Source: Streptomyces sp. NBC_00273 (GTDB lineage: Bacteria > Actinomycetota > Actinomycetes > Streptomycetales > Streptomycetaceae). From it: a stretch of DNA of 64,000 bases. Positions within the stretch are counted from its first letter, which is position 1, and the number at the start of each line of letters is the position of its first letter. A program made the translations under genes and the position numbers. This document shows, in pieces, positions 53,596-63,078 of the stretch. Where the stretch lies: contig NZ_CP108067.1 of NCBI RefSeq assembly GCF_036178145.1, forward strand, positions 9,997,001 through 10,061,000, read 5' to 3'. Below the pieces are notes generated by a model that saw nothing but the letters and a program-made list of their open reading frames with translations, did not search any database and was not told the DNA's origin.

Positions 53596-54927
53596 ATGAC
53601 TGCATCAACCCCACACGGTCGGGGGGCACGGCGGATGACAGCCTGCCTCCTCGTCGGCCTCAGCCTGCTCGCCGTCGCAGGTTCACCGCTCACCGCCGGA
53701 ACGGCCTTCGCTGACGACTCGACGTGCGAGCAGACATCCGTCCTCGCATGCCTGGACCTGTCACCGGTGCTGTTGAACGCCGGCGCGCACTTGGGGCTGG
53801 AGGACGAAGGATCGTCGGCCGACGGCAACGGGCTCTTCATCAGGGAAGGCAGCCCCACACCAGGCAAGTGGAGCTTCAAGCCCAACGACGACGGTAGCTT
53901 CCAAATCGTCAACAACAGAACCGGAAAATGTGTCGAGTCCAGACAACCTCACCCGGCAACTGCCCTCTTCATTCCTGAGCTGTGGACCTGCTCCGGCGAT
54001 GCCACGCAGAAGTTCTATGTGCATAAGGATGAAAGTCGCGGGAACTTCCGGATCCGCAATGTCAGCAATGACAAATGCCTGGATGCCCAGCGGCTGACCA
54101 ACGAAAGAAATTCCGAAGGCCCTATGGAGCTCTACGGATGCCATACTGGTGGCACCGGCCAGACATGGCTCCCCTCGGGAAACCGAGCCGGCAGCAGCCC
54201 GGCACAGAGCGCCGAGGCGCTGGCTGGCAACACCGCGCTCGGCCTGGCCGGCGTCGTTGCGGGCATCGTCGCTGATGCAGCCAGGCCGCCGGACCCTGCG
54301 GCACCCGTCCTCGATGCTCTGGCCACCCAATATGCCTTGAAGCAGTTCGACTCACACTCCAGCGTCATCAAGAGAGCCACCTACGCCATCACCGACTACA
54401 AGCAGAAAGCCGCGCGCGGTCCCTACAAGATTGTTTCCGTGGCCAACGATCAGACCGGCAACAGTCCGTTCTGCACGAACGCCAGTGGCCCTTCAGGCGG
54501 AAACATGAGTTGCGGTATGAGCTGGTCGCAGTCCGAAGCGAACACGATCAGCTACTCGCACACCGTCGGAGTCAGCGCAAAGGTCGGAGCGGGGAAGGAG
54601 AGCCCCGTTCAGGCCGAGGTGGCCTTCTCATACCAGCACACCTGGGGTAAGAGCACTACCACCACGCAAACATCCGGCAGAGACGTCAGGATTGATGTGC
54701 CCCCCGGCCAGACGGCATGGCTTGCGCGGGCCCTGGCATACAAGACGGTGACCGGCACCTGGACGATCACCAACGATCTGGGGCGCACATGGACCGCCAC
54801 GGGGACCGCCACCATGCCTGTGGAGGGCGTCGACGGCCAGTACAGCAACCTCATCAAATGCACTACAGACTCGCTGGATCCTGGTTGCATGGCCACCCTC
54901 GACGGTCATGATCCTTCCGGGCAATGA
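53596..54927 (+). CDS. Secreted ricin-type lectin / aerolysin-like toxin
   Basis: 443 residues from the ATG at 53596 (AAGGAGA upstream). The signal peptide has an RRMTACLLVGLSLLAVAG core and a probable AFA cleavage near residue 43. Residues about 50-195 are a ricin-B beta-trefoil (RTGKCVESRQ, DKCLDAQ, GQTWLPSG with the QxW motif). After an Ala-rich link, about 270-430 has aerolysin/ETX-MTX2 character: SYSHTVGVSAKVG, FSYQHTWGKSTTTTQTSG (Ser/Thr-rich insertion-loop pattern) and IDVPPGQTAWLARA. Predicted to bind glycans and form beta-barrel pores. The final codons and stop fall inside an adjacent IS end, so the native tail may be cut. Confidence 0.78.
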   Translation: MTASTPHGRGARRMTACLLVGLSLLAVAGSPLTAGTAFADDSTCEQTSVLACLDLSPVLLNAGAHLGLEDEGSSADGNGLFIREGSPTPGKWSFKPNDDGSFQIVNNRTGKCVESRQPHPATALFIPELWTCSGDATQKFYVHKDESRGNFRIRNVSNDKCLDAQRLTNERNSEGPMELYGCHTGGTGQTWLPSGNRAGSSPAQSAEALAGNTALGLAGVVAGIVADAARPPDPAAPVLDALATQYALKQFDSHSSVIKRATYAITDYKQKAARGPYKIVSVANDQTGNSPFCTNASGPSGGNMSCGMSWSQSEANTISYSHTVGVSAKVGAGKESPVQAEVAFSYQHTWGKSTTTTQTSGRDVRIDVPPGQTAWLARALAYKTVTGTWTITNDLGRTWTATGTATMPVEGVDGQYSNLIKCTTDSLDPGCMATLDGHDPSGQ

Positions 54928-55699
54928 TCCTCGTCAGCGTTGACGTTCCAGGGTGAGGACGGCTGCGGCGATGACGGTCATCCGGTTGGGGCTGCAGCGG
55001 GCCCGGCGGAGGATCTGCCAGGACTTGAGTCGCGCGATGCTTCGTTCGACCGGTGCTCGCGCCGCTGCCAAGGCCCGGTTGATCGTCTGCTGGGTTGTGG
55101 TGAGGTCCCGGCCGGGAAGCCGTCTGATAGGTGTGGTCACCCAGGGGCCGGCCCCGATGTAGGCGCGGTCGGCGAGGACGGGGACGCCCTGGCGTTCGCA
55201 GATCCGGATGATGCGGTGGGTGCGGGCCGCGGTCAGGTCGTGGGTGCGGCCGGGCAGCGCGGGTGAGATCCACAGCAGGTTGCCCGCGGGGTCGGCGACG
55301 ACCTGCACGATCACGCCGTGACGGCGGTGCTTCTGGGAGAAGTCGGTCCGGCTGTCGCCGACCCGGTCGCACTCGGCGAGTGTCCCGTCGAGCAGGACGT
55401 AATCCGGGTCGGTCTCGCGCAGGACCCGCAGGAGGCCCGGCGCCAGGCCGGACAGGTGCTGGACGACGGCCTTGACGTAAGTGTGGGCGGTGCCGACGGA
55501 TATGCCGAAGCCGGCGGCGATCTGTGCGAGCGTGTCGTGCCGGCGAAGATAGACCAGGCCGACGAGGGCACGCTGGTGGGGCGGGAGCTTGCAGCGCCGC
55601 TCACCCTCACGGGTGACGATGAGCATGGATACCCACTCGACCAGAGCATGAGGCAGGTCGAGTGCGGCAGGATGGGGAACCAACAGGGGTCCTGTGCCC
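54919..55699 (-). mobile_element. IS5-type (DDE_Tnp_4) insertion sequence
   Basis: Imperfect ends GGGCAATGATCC (54919) and the reverse complement of GGGTCCTGTGCCC (55687-55699) flank a single full-length transposase gene. No clear target duplication is visible, so the boundaries are approximate. Confidence 0.55.
54934..55683 (-). CDS. IS5-family transposase (DDE_Tnp_4 type)
   Basis: 249 residues from a TTG at 55683. The N-terminal HTH_Tnp_4 region (KLPPHQRALVGLVYLRRHD, IAAGFGISVGTAHTYVKAV) is followed by the DDE core: YVLLDGTLAE (Asp), VPVLADRAYIGAG (Asp) and APVERSIARLKSWQILRRAR (Glu). No frameshift is seen. It ends 7 bp from the stop codon of the secreted toxin-like gene and is convergent with it. 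Confidence 0.88.
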   Translation of the reverse strand: MVPHPAALDLPHALVEWVSMLIVTREGERRCKLPPHQRALVGLVYLRRHDTLAQIAAGFGISVGTAHTYVKAVVQHLSGLAPGLLRVLRETDPDYVLLDGTLAECDRVGDSRTDFSQKHRRHGVIVQVVADPAGNLLWISPALPGRTHDLTAARTHRIIRICERQGVPVLADRAYIGAGPWVTTPIRRLPGRDLTTTQQTINRALAAARAPVERSIARLKSWQILRRARCSPNRMTVIAAAVLTLERQR

Positions 55700-55839
55700 T
55701 TGGGTTGAGACTTCGAATACCTCCCGCAACAGCGCAGGAGCCTTGTGTGTTGCGGTCCTCATCCTGACTCGGCCTGGGTCACCCGATCAGTGGCCACTCT
55801 GAAAGAGCTCAGTGCCTGGCGACATGAGGTGTGTCAGTA

Positions 55840-56050
55840 GCGGCGGCCGTAGCGGTTCCGTCGTGCGCACCTGGGTGCGATAGAGGGTGCGGCCGCCGAG
55901 GCCCAGGTGCTTGGCGATGGCGATGGCGGTGACGGGCCCGTGGTCGTCGCGGTGGCGGACGGCGACGGCGAGCATGTCGCCGTCGACGGTGGGAGGGCGG
56001 CCGCCGTGCTTGCCGTTGGCCGCAGCAGTGTCGCGAGGCCGGCCAGGGGC
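55840..56050 (-). pseudogene. Serine recombinase/invertase C-terminal remnant
   Basis: GKHGGRPPTVDGDMLAVAV and AIAKHLGLGGRTLYR are the linker and HTH_7 domain that end resolvase/invertase proteins. The catalytic N-terminal domain with the nucleophilic Ser is missing. It lies next to the IS5-type element. Confidence 0.6.
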
Positions 56051-56144
56051 CGCTCCTGGGGGCGCACCGAGCGGCGCGAGGTCACCACGGTCTACTTGCG
56101 GCAGGGGGCTTGGCATCCTGCCAGGCCAACGAATGCTTCGTGGA

Positions 56145-56698
56145 TCAGACAGGACGTTGGGCCCTGAGGGCCCTATCCGCGATTTGAGTCTGTCGCTGAG
56201 GGAGGGGGTGGTTGGGGTATCTGTGGCCCGGTGAGCTGGGGTGTTGCAGGTCTGTGTGAGAACGGTTTTGCGGTGCCAGTGGCCGCTTGGCCTGGGGTTG
56301 TTGCGGGTTGGTTGGGGTGCGGGTTTTGAGCTGGTGAGTGGTTTCGGAGTGGTGGTCGAGGTGGATCCCGTCCAGGGTGGTTTTGGTGATCCGTTCGGTG
56401 CCGTCGTGGATGGCGGTGATGGCGGCTTGTCGGATGAGCTGCACGGCCAGCGCCGCTCCAGCGGCGGCGACCGGCACCGTCGCGGGCCGCGCGGGGGAGC
56501 GGGACCTGTTCGAGGGCGGCGAGGAACGGAACGGGGTGATTAGCGCCGCCAGGGTGCCGCCCGCCAGCAGCACAGCGGCCCCGTTCAGGGCCGCGCAGGC
56601 AGCCCGCAGCGGCAGGAGCGAGGCCCGCCGCCGCGCAGCGACCGCCGCACCCCTGGCAGTGCGAGCGCCAGCGCCACCAGGGCCAGCACCAGGGTCAT
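56145..56698 (-). pseudogene. M56-family membrane peptidase, broken
   Basis: The ATG at 56698 overlaps the BlaI stop (ATGA) and starts a membrane helix (TLVLALVALALALPGV). A frameshift near 56640 moves the continuation (AACAALNGAAVLLAGGTLAA, VPVAAAGAALAVQLI) to another frame. The HExxH zinc site is never reached. In BlaI-M56 pairs the peptidase senses a signal and inactivates BlaI; here the sensor is lost. Confidence 0.6.
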
Positions 56699-57075
56699 GC
56701 GCCGCCCTCAAACTTTAGGAGCAGACGCCGCAGTGCCTCCTCATCGTCCCCGGACAGTGAGGACACGAACCGCTTCAGCGCCAGGTCGCGCTGCGGCTCC
56801 CGCTCCAGCTCACGCCGTATGCGACCGGCCGCCAGCCCGGCGGCGTCATCCACCGCTGCGTAGGCGAAGCCCCGCCCCGCGCGGGGTCACACCAGGATTC
56901 CCTTCTCGTGCAGGCGGGACAGGATCGTCGTCACCGTCGTCCTGGCCAGGTCTCGCCCGAGCGCGGTGTTGATCTGCTGCAGCGTCAACGGCTCGGTGGC
57001 CTCCCACAAGATCGCCAGCACGTCCGCGACGAGCTCACCATGCGGGCGCCGCGCTTCCCGACCGTCCTCCACCAT
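56695..57075 (-). pseudogene. BlaI/MecI family repressor with in-frame TGA
   Basis: From the ATG at 57075: a winged helix (ELVADVLAILWEATEPLTLQ, LARTTVTTILSRLHEKGIL), then TGA at codon 63 (56887-56889). The same frame then continues perfectly with GRGFAYAAVDDAAGLAA and RDLALKRFVSSLSGDDEEAL, typical BlaI C-terminus, to a stop overlapping the M56 start. A single base change (CGA to TGA) explains it. The truncated product would keep the DNA-binding domain but lose most dimerisation helices. Confidence 0.8.
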
Positions 57076-57108
57076 TCCGTTACGCCCCGCTCGTGTCCCC
57101 GACACCAC

Positions 57109-58090
57109 GCCCGGTCGTGGGCCGGGTCCGGCTCGGTCCCTCCGGACGTGCGGAGGGAGCTCGGGGTCTGCGCCGGCTCAGGCGCGGAAGACGGCCTGAG
57201 TTGGCCATCGTCGATCCCTTGACTGTCGCGATGGGCGACCTACCCAGGCGGGAGAGGGCTGGCTATCGGAGCAGATCCGAGGCCGCGTTTCGCCAGAGCT
57301 CTCTTCCCTCCAGCACACCCGTCTGACCAGGCAGGTTAGGCCCGTGGTCATGGAGTAGCGGGCCGGGCGCAGTAGGGGCTTCAGCATTCAGCAAGAGGGT
57401 GTGTGCTGGCTACGCCCAGCATGATAGAACGGCTCGTCCCGGATTGTTCGATGTGTCGAACACGTGCGGGAAATTGTCACCTTCCGATAAATCTCGTGGA
57501 GTTGCCGTGTGCCTACACGATGCTGCTGCTCCCGCCTCATCTAGCCGCTGCGATGCAGCCGACAACGGGCGGGATGTTCCCGCAGAGATGTGAGGTGGGT
57601 GACAAGGCTCGAATACCGCCGGTCAGCGAGACAGCGAGTGAGATGCCCTGTCGTCGACGATGTGTGGTGTTGCAGCAGGAGGCGGGCGGCGTACCACCTA
57701 TCCGGTGGCCGTCGACCTGGACGCGCCACGGGCGTCCTGGGGGCTGGATGCGCGATGTGCGCCTGCTCAAGCTGCCTTCCCCAGCGCTACAAACGGAAGT
57801 CGTGATCACATCGGTCACGTGAAGATCGTCCCAGGATGGTCGAGGTGTCTTCGTCGAGTCGCCTCGGTGGTCAGTCGGCTGTTGATCAAATTCACCCCGT
57901 CGACTGAACTTCACACTGCCGCGACGCGGGCATTTTCTTCTCGTACGCCGTCCATAACTCTGCTGCTGCGCGAGATTTCTGGCCGGGCGCGACCGCACCA
58001 GCCACCTTGCTGTCCGTCCTAGTGGCTGTGCGCTCCCTTGCCGGGACGTCATCCAACAGCAGCTGTATCCGAAAGGCGCCACGGCAACTC
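57109..58090. other. Long stretch of decayed sequence
   Basis: No intact gene between the BlaI remnant and the permease. The only recognisable piece is an IS5-transposase scrap near 57545-57665. The promoter of the permease should lie close to 58090. Confidence 0.5.
57545..57665 (-). pseudogene. IS5-family transposase scrap
   Basis: GISLAVSLTGGIRALSPTSH matches VPLAVSLTGGNRNDVTQL of the IS5-like element at 60.5-61.4 kb, followed by IPPVVG. About 40 residues survive. Confidence 0.55.
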
Positions 58091-59554
58091 ATGAGCACAC
58101 CCAAAGGGCTTCAGGCGAATGTCCTGGGCACTTTCGACAGCATCGTCATGGCGGTAGCCGGCAGTGCCCCCGCCTACTCCCTGGCGGCGACCACTGCCGT
58201 GCTCGTCGGCACGGTCGGTTTCGCCGCCCCTGCCGCGCTGCTCTACTGTGCGATACCCATGTTCGGCATCGCGTGGGCTTTCAACTACCTGGGCAGGCTC
58301 GACATTAACGCCGGCGCCAGTTACTCCTGGGTGGCCCGTGCCCTCCATCCCTCTCTCGGCTTCCTCAGCGGTTGGGCGCTGGTGGTCTCGGCCACGATCT
58401 TCATGGTCGCGGGCTCGCTGCCGGCCGGCAGCATGACGCTGTCCCTGTTCGCCCCGGACCTGGCGGAGAACACCGCGCTGGCGACCGTGGTCGGCGCGGC
58501 CTGGTTCTTGGTGATGCTCGTCGTCGTGCTCAAGGGAGCGCGACTGACGGTCCACGCCCAGCTGATCATGTCCGGGATCGAGCTGCTCATTCTGCTGGCC
58601 TTCGCCGTAGCGGCCCTGTTCCATGACAACGCGGTTCAGCACTTCTCCTGGTCCTGGCTGGGCTTCAGCCACTTCGATGGAGTGCAGGGCTTCGCAGCCG
58701 GAGCGTTGATCGCGGCGTTCTACTTCTGGGGCTGGGACGTCACCAGCAACCTCAGCGAGGAAACCCGCAACAGCCGCAAGACGTCGGGACTGGCCGGCTT
58801 GGTTGGCCTCGCCGTCGTCTTCGTCCTGTTCGAGGTGTTCACAATCTCCGTGAACCTGCTGCTCACTGCCGAGGAAATCGAGATCAACAGCGCCAACGTC
58901 TTGGCCCTGATTGGCGAGCGCGTCTGGCCCGGTTGGGGCGGCAAACTGCTGATCGTCGCCGTCATGCTGTCCACCATCGCCACGCTGGAGACCACCCTCA
59001 TCCAGGTGACCCGCACCCTATTCGCGATGGGCCGCGACCGCACCATGCCGGCCGCCCTCGGCGCCTCCCACCGCCGCTACCAGACGCCCTGGGTCGCGCT
59101 GTTGGTTGTCGGTGCGGTCGCCCTCGGCCTGTTCGTGGCGTCGAATGCACTTGGCTCGGTCGGCGACATCATGGAGAGCGCCGTGGCCGCCATCGGACTC
59201 CAGATCGCCGTCTACTACGGGTTGGCCGGAGTCGCAGTCGTCGTCGCCTACCGAAAGGTGCTGATGAGGACGCCGGCGAACTTCATCTTCGGCGGGCTGT
59301 GGCCGCTGACCGGGGCGCTGTTCCTGTTCTGGGTGTTCGTCGAGTCGCTGGGCGCACTCGACTCCACCGCCATCGGGATCGGCATCGGCGGTCTCGCCGT
59401 GGGCCTGGTCCCGATGTTCGTCTACCGGCAGAGCATCTACTACCGTCCAGACCGGCTCGACGCCGCAAAGACAGAACAGGTCAAACGAGAGTACGAAGGC
59501 ATGGAGCCTGTGTCTGCCGCGTCCGCCGACGACACCATAGCCACGGACTTCTGA
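58091..59554 (+). CDS. APC-family amino acid permease
   Basis: 487 residues from the ATG at 58091, with about 12 membrane helices. GTFDSIVMAVAGSAPAYSLA in helix 1 carries the small-residue break used for amino-acid binding. LGRLDINAGASYSWVARAL, FYFWGWDVTSNLSEETRNSR and TLFAMGRDRTMPAAL are APC consensus loops. It resembles GABA/putrescine-type APC carriers. It is followed by an unknown gene after 12 bp, so the two form an operon and the partner may act on the imported compound. Confidence 0.9.
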   Translation: MSTPKGLQANVLGTFDSIVMAVAGSAPAYSLAATTAVLVGTVGFAAPAALLYCAIPMFGIAWAFNYLGRLDINAGASYSWVARALHPSLGFLSGWALVVSATIFMVAGSLPAGSMTLSLFAPDLAENTALATVVGAAWFLVMLVVVLKGARLTVHAQLIMSGIELLILLAFAVAALFHDNAVQHFSWSWLGFSHFDGVQGFAAGALIAAFYFWGWDVTSNLSEETRNSRKTSGLAGLVGLAVVFVLFEVFTISVNLLLTAEEIEINSANVLALIGERVWPGWGGKLLIVAVMLSTIATLETTLIQVTRTLFAMGRDRTMPAALGASHRRYQTPWVALLVVGAVALGLFVASNALGSVGDIMESAVAAIGLQIAVYYGLAGVAVVVAYRKVLMRTPANFIFGGLWPLTGALFLFWVFVESLGALDSTAIGIGIGGLAVGLVPMFVYRQSIYYRPDRLDAAKTEQVKREYEGMEPVSAASADDTIATDF

Positions 59555-59566
59555 GGACCGACAGCC

Positions 59567-60520
59567 ATGACGCCGGGAAGCAAGTCCTTCACTCCCGAAT
59601 TCGATGCGACGCTCAGGGACCGGGACCTCGCGAAGGCGCGCGAAGACATCGCCATTGGCCGGTGGCAAGGCCTTCCCGAGCTGCTCCACTCCACCGGGCG
59701 CGACTGGGACCGCCGTACCCACCGGATGCGCCTGCTCGCCCAGTCCGCGGCCGGTACGACCATCGCCGAGGAGTGGTACACCGCCCGGCCCGGTGATCCG
59801 GACGCGCTGGTGCTGCGCGCGGATACAGAAGTGCTGCGCTGCTTCAACCTCGCTGTGGCTGCGGGGGACGCCGGCGCCGTCGGCCAGGACCGGCTGGACA
59901 TGGCCCTACGGACCTGCCTCCGCGCGGCCGACGCACATCCTTACGACCCTGTGCCCTGGGTATCACTCCTCACCATCGCCCGGCTCTACCCAGGCGGGCA
60001 CCCCCAATTCAACCGCTGGTGGAAGGAACTGCAACTCCGGGACCGGGAGAACAGGGAAGCGCACAACCAGGCGCTGCGCCACATGTCCGCTCGCTGGCAC
60101 GGCTCACACGGAACCATGTACGACTTCGCCCGGGACACGGTGGACAGCGCTCCGCCAGGCTCGCCACTCGCCGTACTCCTTCAGATTGCGCGGCTGGAGG
60201 AGTACCGCTACCGCCTTGAACGTGAGGGCGACATGGCACTCTTCCTACGTCGGCATTGGAGTGCCGACGTGGCACTCGCCGATACCCGCCGCACCTGGGA
60301 TACGTGGCTCGTCAACTGGGACGGCATCTACCGGGCGCAGGACGTCGCCGACTTCAACTACCTGCTGCACGCGACATGCGCCGGCGGACTGAACAGCGAA
60401 GCGGCGTACCTCTTCAAGCTGCTCGCCGGGCAGGCAACCGTGGTTCCCTGGTCCTATTTCGGCGACCCCGCGACCGTCATCACGAAGTGGCACCGCGCCG
60501 TCATGCGCTCAACCCGATAA
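59567..60520 (+). CDS. Hypothetical helical protein co-transcribed with the permease
   Basis: 317 residues, all alpha-helical, rich in Trp, Arg and Asp. Helical-hairpin periodicity (GRWQGLPELLHSTGRDWDRR, AADAHPYDPVPWVSLLTIAR, ADFNYLLHATCAGGLNSEAA) resembles TPR-like solenoids. I have a weak memory of similar streptomycete proteins but no function. It starts 12 bp after the permease stop. Its TAA stop is the first base triplet of the adjacent IS terminus, so the C-terminus may be shortened. Confidence 0.7.
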   Translation: MTPGSKSFTPEFDATLRDRDLAKAREDIAIGRWQGLPELLHSTGRDWDRRTHRMRLLAQSAAGTTIAEEWYTARPGDPDALVLRADTEVLRCFNLAVAAGDAGAVGQDRLDMALRTCLRAADAHPYDPVPWVSLLTIARLYPGGHPQFNRWWKELQLRDRENREAHNQALRHMSARWHGSHGTMYDFARDTVDSAPPGSPLAVLLQIARLEEYRYRLEREGDMALFLRRHWSADVALADTRRTWDTWLVNWDGIYRAQDVADFNYLLHATCAGGLNSEAAYLFKLLAGQATVVPWSYFGDPATVITKWHRAVMRSTR

Positions 60521-61404
60521 GAGGTCCTAACAAAGGCGTTGGACGTGGCGGTGGGTGATGAGGCAGGTGGCGAGGCCGAGGAAGGCCTCGTGGATGTCGT
60601 CGCGTCGTTCCCATCGGATCCGTAGCCGGCGGAAGCCGTGAAGCCAGGCGATGGTCCGTTCCACGACCACCGGTAGACGCCGAGGCCGGAGCCGTGTGGG
60701 ACTCCGCGGCGGGCGATCACGGGTTTGACGCCGAGCGCCCAGACCAGGCGGCGGTACTTGTCGTGGTCGTAGCCGCGGTCGGCCAGAACACTGTCCGGGC
60801 GTCTGTGAGGCCGGCCGACGAGGCCGGCGACCGACGGGATCTTGTTCAGCAGCGGCATCAGCTGAGTGACGTCGTTGCGGTTCCCGCCCGTCAGCGAGAC
60901 AGCCAGCGGGACGCCCTGCCCGTCAACGATCAGGTGGTGCTTGCTACCCGGCCGAGCGCGGTCGACCGGGCTGGGACCGCTTTTGGGTCCCGCCGAGCGG
61001 CCCTGACATGGGAGGAGTCGATCACCGCCCGCGACCAGTCCAGCTTCCTTGCGACCCGCAGCTTCTTCAACAGCACCAGGTGCAGTTGGTCCCACACACC
61101 TGCCTCGTTCCACGCGGCCAGACGCCGCCAGCAGGTCATCCCGGAACCGAACCCTAGCTCCTGCGGCAGGTACTCCCACTGGATCCCGGTATGCAGCACG
61201 AACAGGATCCCGCAGAGTACCTGCCGGTCCGGCACCCGCGGACGGCCCTCCACCCGCTTCGGCGCCGGATCCGGAAGCAACGGCTCGACGAGCGACCACA
61301 ATTCATCCGACACGATCCACGGCCGTGACTGGCGTTTCCCCACGACCAGACCAACGACCACCCGAACCGAAAGTCACATGATCAACAACTTCTGTTAGGG
61401 CCTC
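60521..61404 (-). mobile_element. IS5-family (IS427-like) insertion sequence
   Basis: Terminal repeats GAGGTCCTAACAAAG (60521) and CTTCTGTTAGGGCCTC (ending 61404) form imperfect inverted ends; flanking TAA/TTA may belong to the repeat or the target. One minus-strand transposase frame set lies inside. The terminus is the same as that of the IS remnant interrupted at 20577/22164. Confidence 0.82.
60527..61361 (-). pseudogene. IS5 transposase with -1 slip site and a later frameshift
   Basis: The 5' frame gives SRPWIVSDELWSLVEPLLPD, TCWRRLAAWNEAGVWDQLH and DSSHVRAARRDPK. At C-CCA-AAA a -1 slip leads into SGPSPVDRARPGSKHHLIVD, LTGGNRNDVTQLMPLL and SVLADRGYDHDKYRRLVW, as in IS427-type programmed frameshifting. 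Near 60690 a 1-base deletion after VYRW moves the C-terminus (expected VVERTIAWLHGFRRLRIRW) out of frame, so the catalytic Glu is lost and the element is probably dead. Confidence 0.82.
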
Positions 61405-61485
61405 TTACTCCGCGCCTCGGATGGATCGAGGCACGGTTCGCATTGTTCCCTGAGCTTCGAACCCCGGGATTACTCCCAGCGCACG

Positions 61486-62055
61486 TCAGGGCGGGGACGG
61501 GCATCGAGTACTAGGCCGTCCGCCGGAGACCAGGGCCTCGAGCGCGGGGCGGACGGATGGGTGGAGCTCCCATTCGTGTCCGACGGCGCGCAGCACGACG
61601 GCCTCGTCGGTTCCCTCCAGCGCGGCCCGGGCGGTGGTGAGGGCCAGGGCCAGGCCGGGGTCGGCGGGGACGTCGCCGATGTGCGGGAGGGAGGGGGCCG
61701 GGCGGCCGGGGTCGCGGGCATCGAGGGAGGCGGCGAACTCCGAGACGACGTGGGGGTGGAGGGCCTCGGACACCTCCTTGCGCAGCTGCTCGGCGTAGGC
61801 GGTGTGCTCGGCGGGGCCGGCCACCGTGGGGACGTTCGCGCGCAGGGTGGGGGAGTGGAGGAGCTGTCCGGCCAGCCACACCAGGAGGTGGTGGCCGGTC
61901 GCCGGGGTCAGGCCGCACGTGAGGTGCAGGGAGCGGCCCTGGGTGGCGGCCACGGCGTGCCACCAGCCCCGCGGCACGTACAGCATGTCCCCGGCCTGCA
62001 GGACCACCTCGGCGAGCGGCGGCCCCTCGGGCTTCTCGGGCGCTTCGACGTCCAA
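61486..62055 (-). pseudogene. JmjC/cupin (ROX-type) oxygenase, C-terminal remnant
   Basis: VVLQAGDMLYVPRGWWHAVA carries the distal metal-binding His of JmjC cupins. SLHLTCGLTPATGHHLLVWL and a helical C-terminal domain follow, as in ribosomal-oxygenase-like proteins. The HxD ligands and N-terminal cupin are not in frame upstream; sequence before 62055 is scrambled. It cannot bind iron as it stands. Confidence 0.7.
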
Positions 62056-62565
62056 GCGGAACTGGTTCTACTTCGAGGACCGGTTGATCGCCCACGCCTC
62101 GCCGGGCACCGCCAGCGGCACAGTGCCGGGCAGGGGCAGCCGGTTCACCGATGCTCCCCGCCGCCAGCGCGTCGGCGTCCTCGTCGGTGGACCAGCCTGG
62201 ACAGCCAGTCTTTCCCCTCCACGTCGTTCGGTAAGGATCAGCACGGGGTCGTCGAGACCGATCGTGCGCGCCCGGCTGCGAGAGCCGACCACGGCCAGCG
62301 TGGCTGCGGAATGGGTGTCGGGGACACCGATCGTGGGCGAGAGACCTTCGATTCATCGCCCGCCGGTCGAACTGCAGATGCGCGCCGCGCGCCGGGACTG
62401 CTCGGGGGAATCCGGCTGCCGGGTCCTGGGCGCCACGCGCGTATTGAAGCCCACGTGGTCCACTCCGTCGGCTCGCGTCTTGATCCGGCCGACGAATCAG
62501 GCGCGCGTCGGCCAGCTCGGTCCCTCGATCGGCGCCAGTCGCACCGATCAGGCGCCCACTTCCGG
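62056..62565. other. Decayed stretch upstream of the JmjC remnant
   Basis: Probably once the N-terminal half of the JmjC gene plus another gene. Frames are open through high GC but no motif is recognisable. Confidence 0.4.
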
Positions 62566-63009
62566 TCATCGGCGTCGAAGCCCGAAGCCATGAGCGGCGT
62601 GTGCGGTGAGGTCTTCGTCGACGACGGCCAGGGTGAACGCGTGGCCGGCCGGGTCGGCGAAGCGCCGCAGGGTGGTCCGGCTGCCCGGCAGGCTGCCGTC
62701 GTCCTCCGCGGCCACCGGGCGCGCCCCCAGGGCCACGGCCTCGCGCTCGGCCTCGTCGAGGCTCCGCTGCTCCACGAGGATGCGCACGTGGGCCTGTTGG
62801 GAACCCTCCGGGAGCGGCCAGCTCGGCGGTATGTGGTCGGGGTCCCGGCGGACTCCGAGGACTACTCCGGTGTCGCCGGTGATGAGGAGGAGCTCCCCGT
62901 CGCCCGGTGCGGGTCCTGCCGAGGCGCCGAGCAGTTCGGCGTAGAACTGCGCCAGCAGCTCGGGCTCGGCGCTGTCGAGGACGAGAACGGCTGTCTTGGG
63001 TACGGTCAT
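62566..63009 (-). CDS. VOC superfamily (glyoxalase/dioxygenase fold) protein
   Basis: 147 residues. The N-terminal module is PKTAVLVLDSAEPELLAQFY, then ELLLITGDTGVVLGVRRD; the second module is QQAHVRILVEQRSLDEAERE, then RFADPAGHAFTLAVVDED. This is the single-domain VOC pattern of small actinobacterial proteins. Metal ligands (His/Glu) are only partly evident, so it may be a binding protein, for example a drug-resistance or DNA-damage type. Standalone gene, no operon partners. Confidence 0.83.
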   Translation of the reverse strand: MTVPKTAVLVLDSAEPELLAQFYAELLGASAGPAPGDGELLLITGDTGVVLGVRRDPDHIPPSWPLPEGSQQAHVRILVEQRSLDEAEREAVALGARPVAAEDDGSLPGSRTTLRRFADPAGHAFTLAVVDEDLTAHAAHGFGLRRR

Positions 63010-63078
63010 GCACCCCGTGTGCCCGGTGTCGGTGCCCGTACACGGGGCGTGCGTGGCCGGACGGCCGCGCTCGATTCC

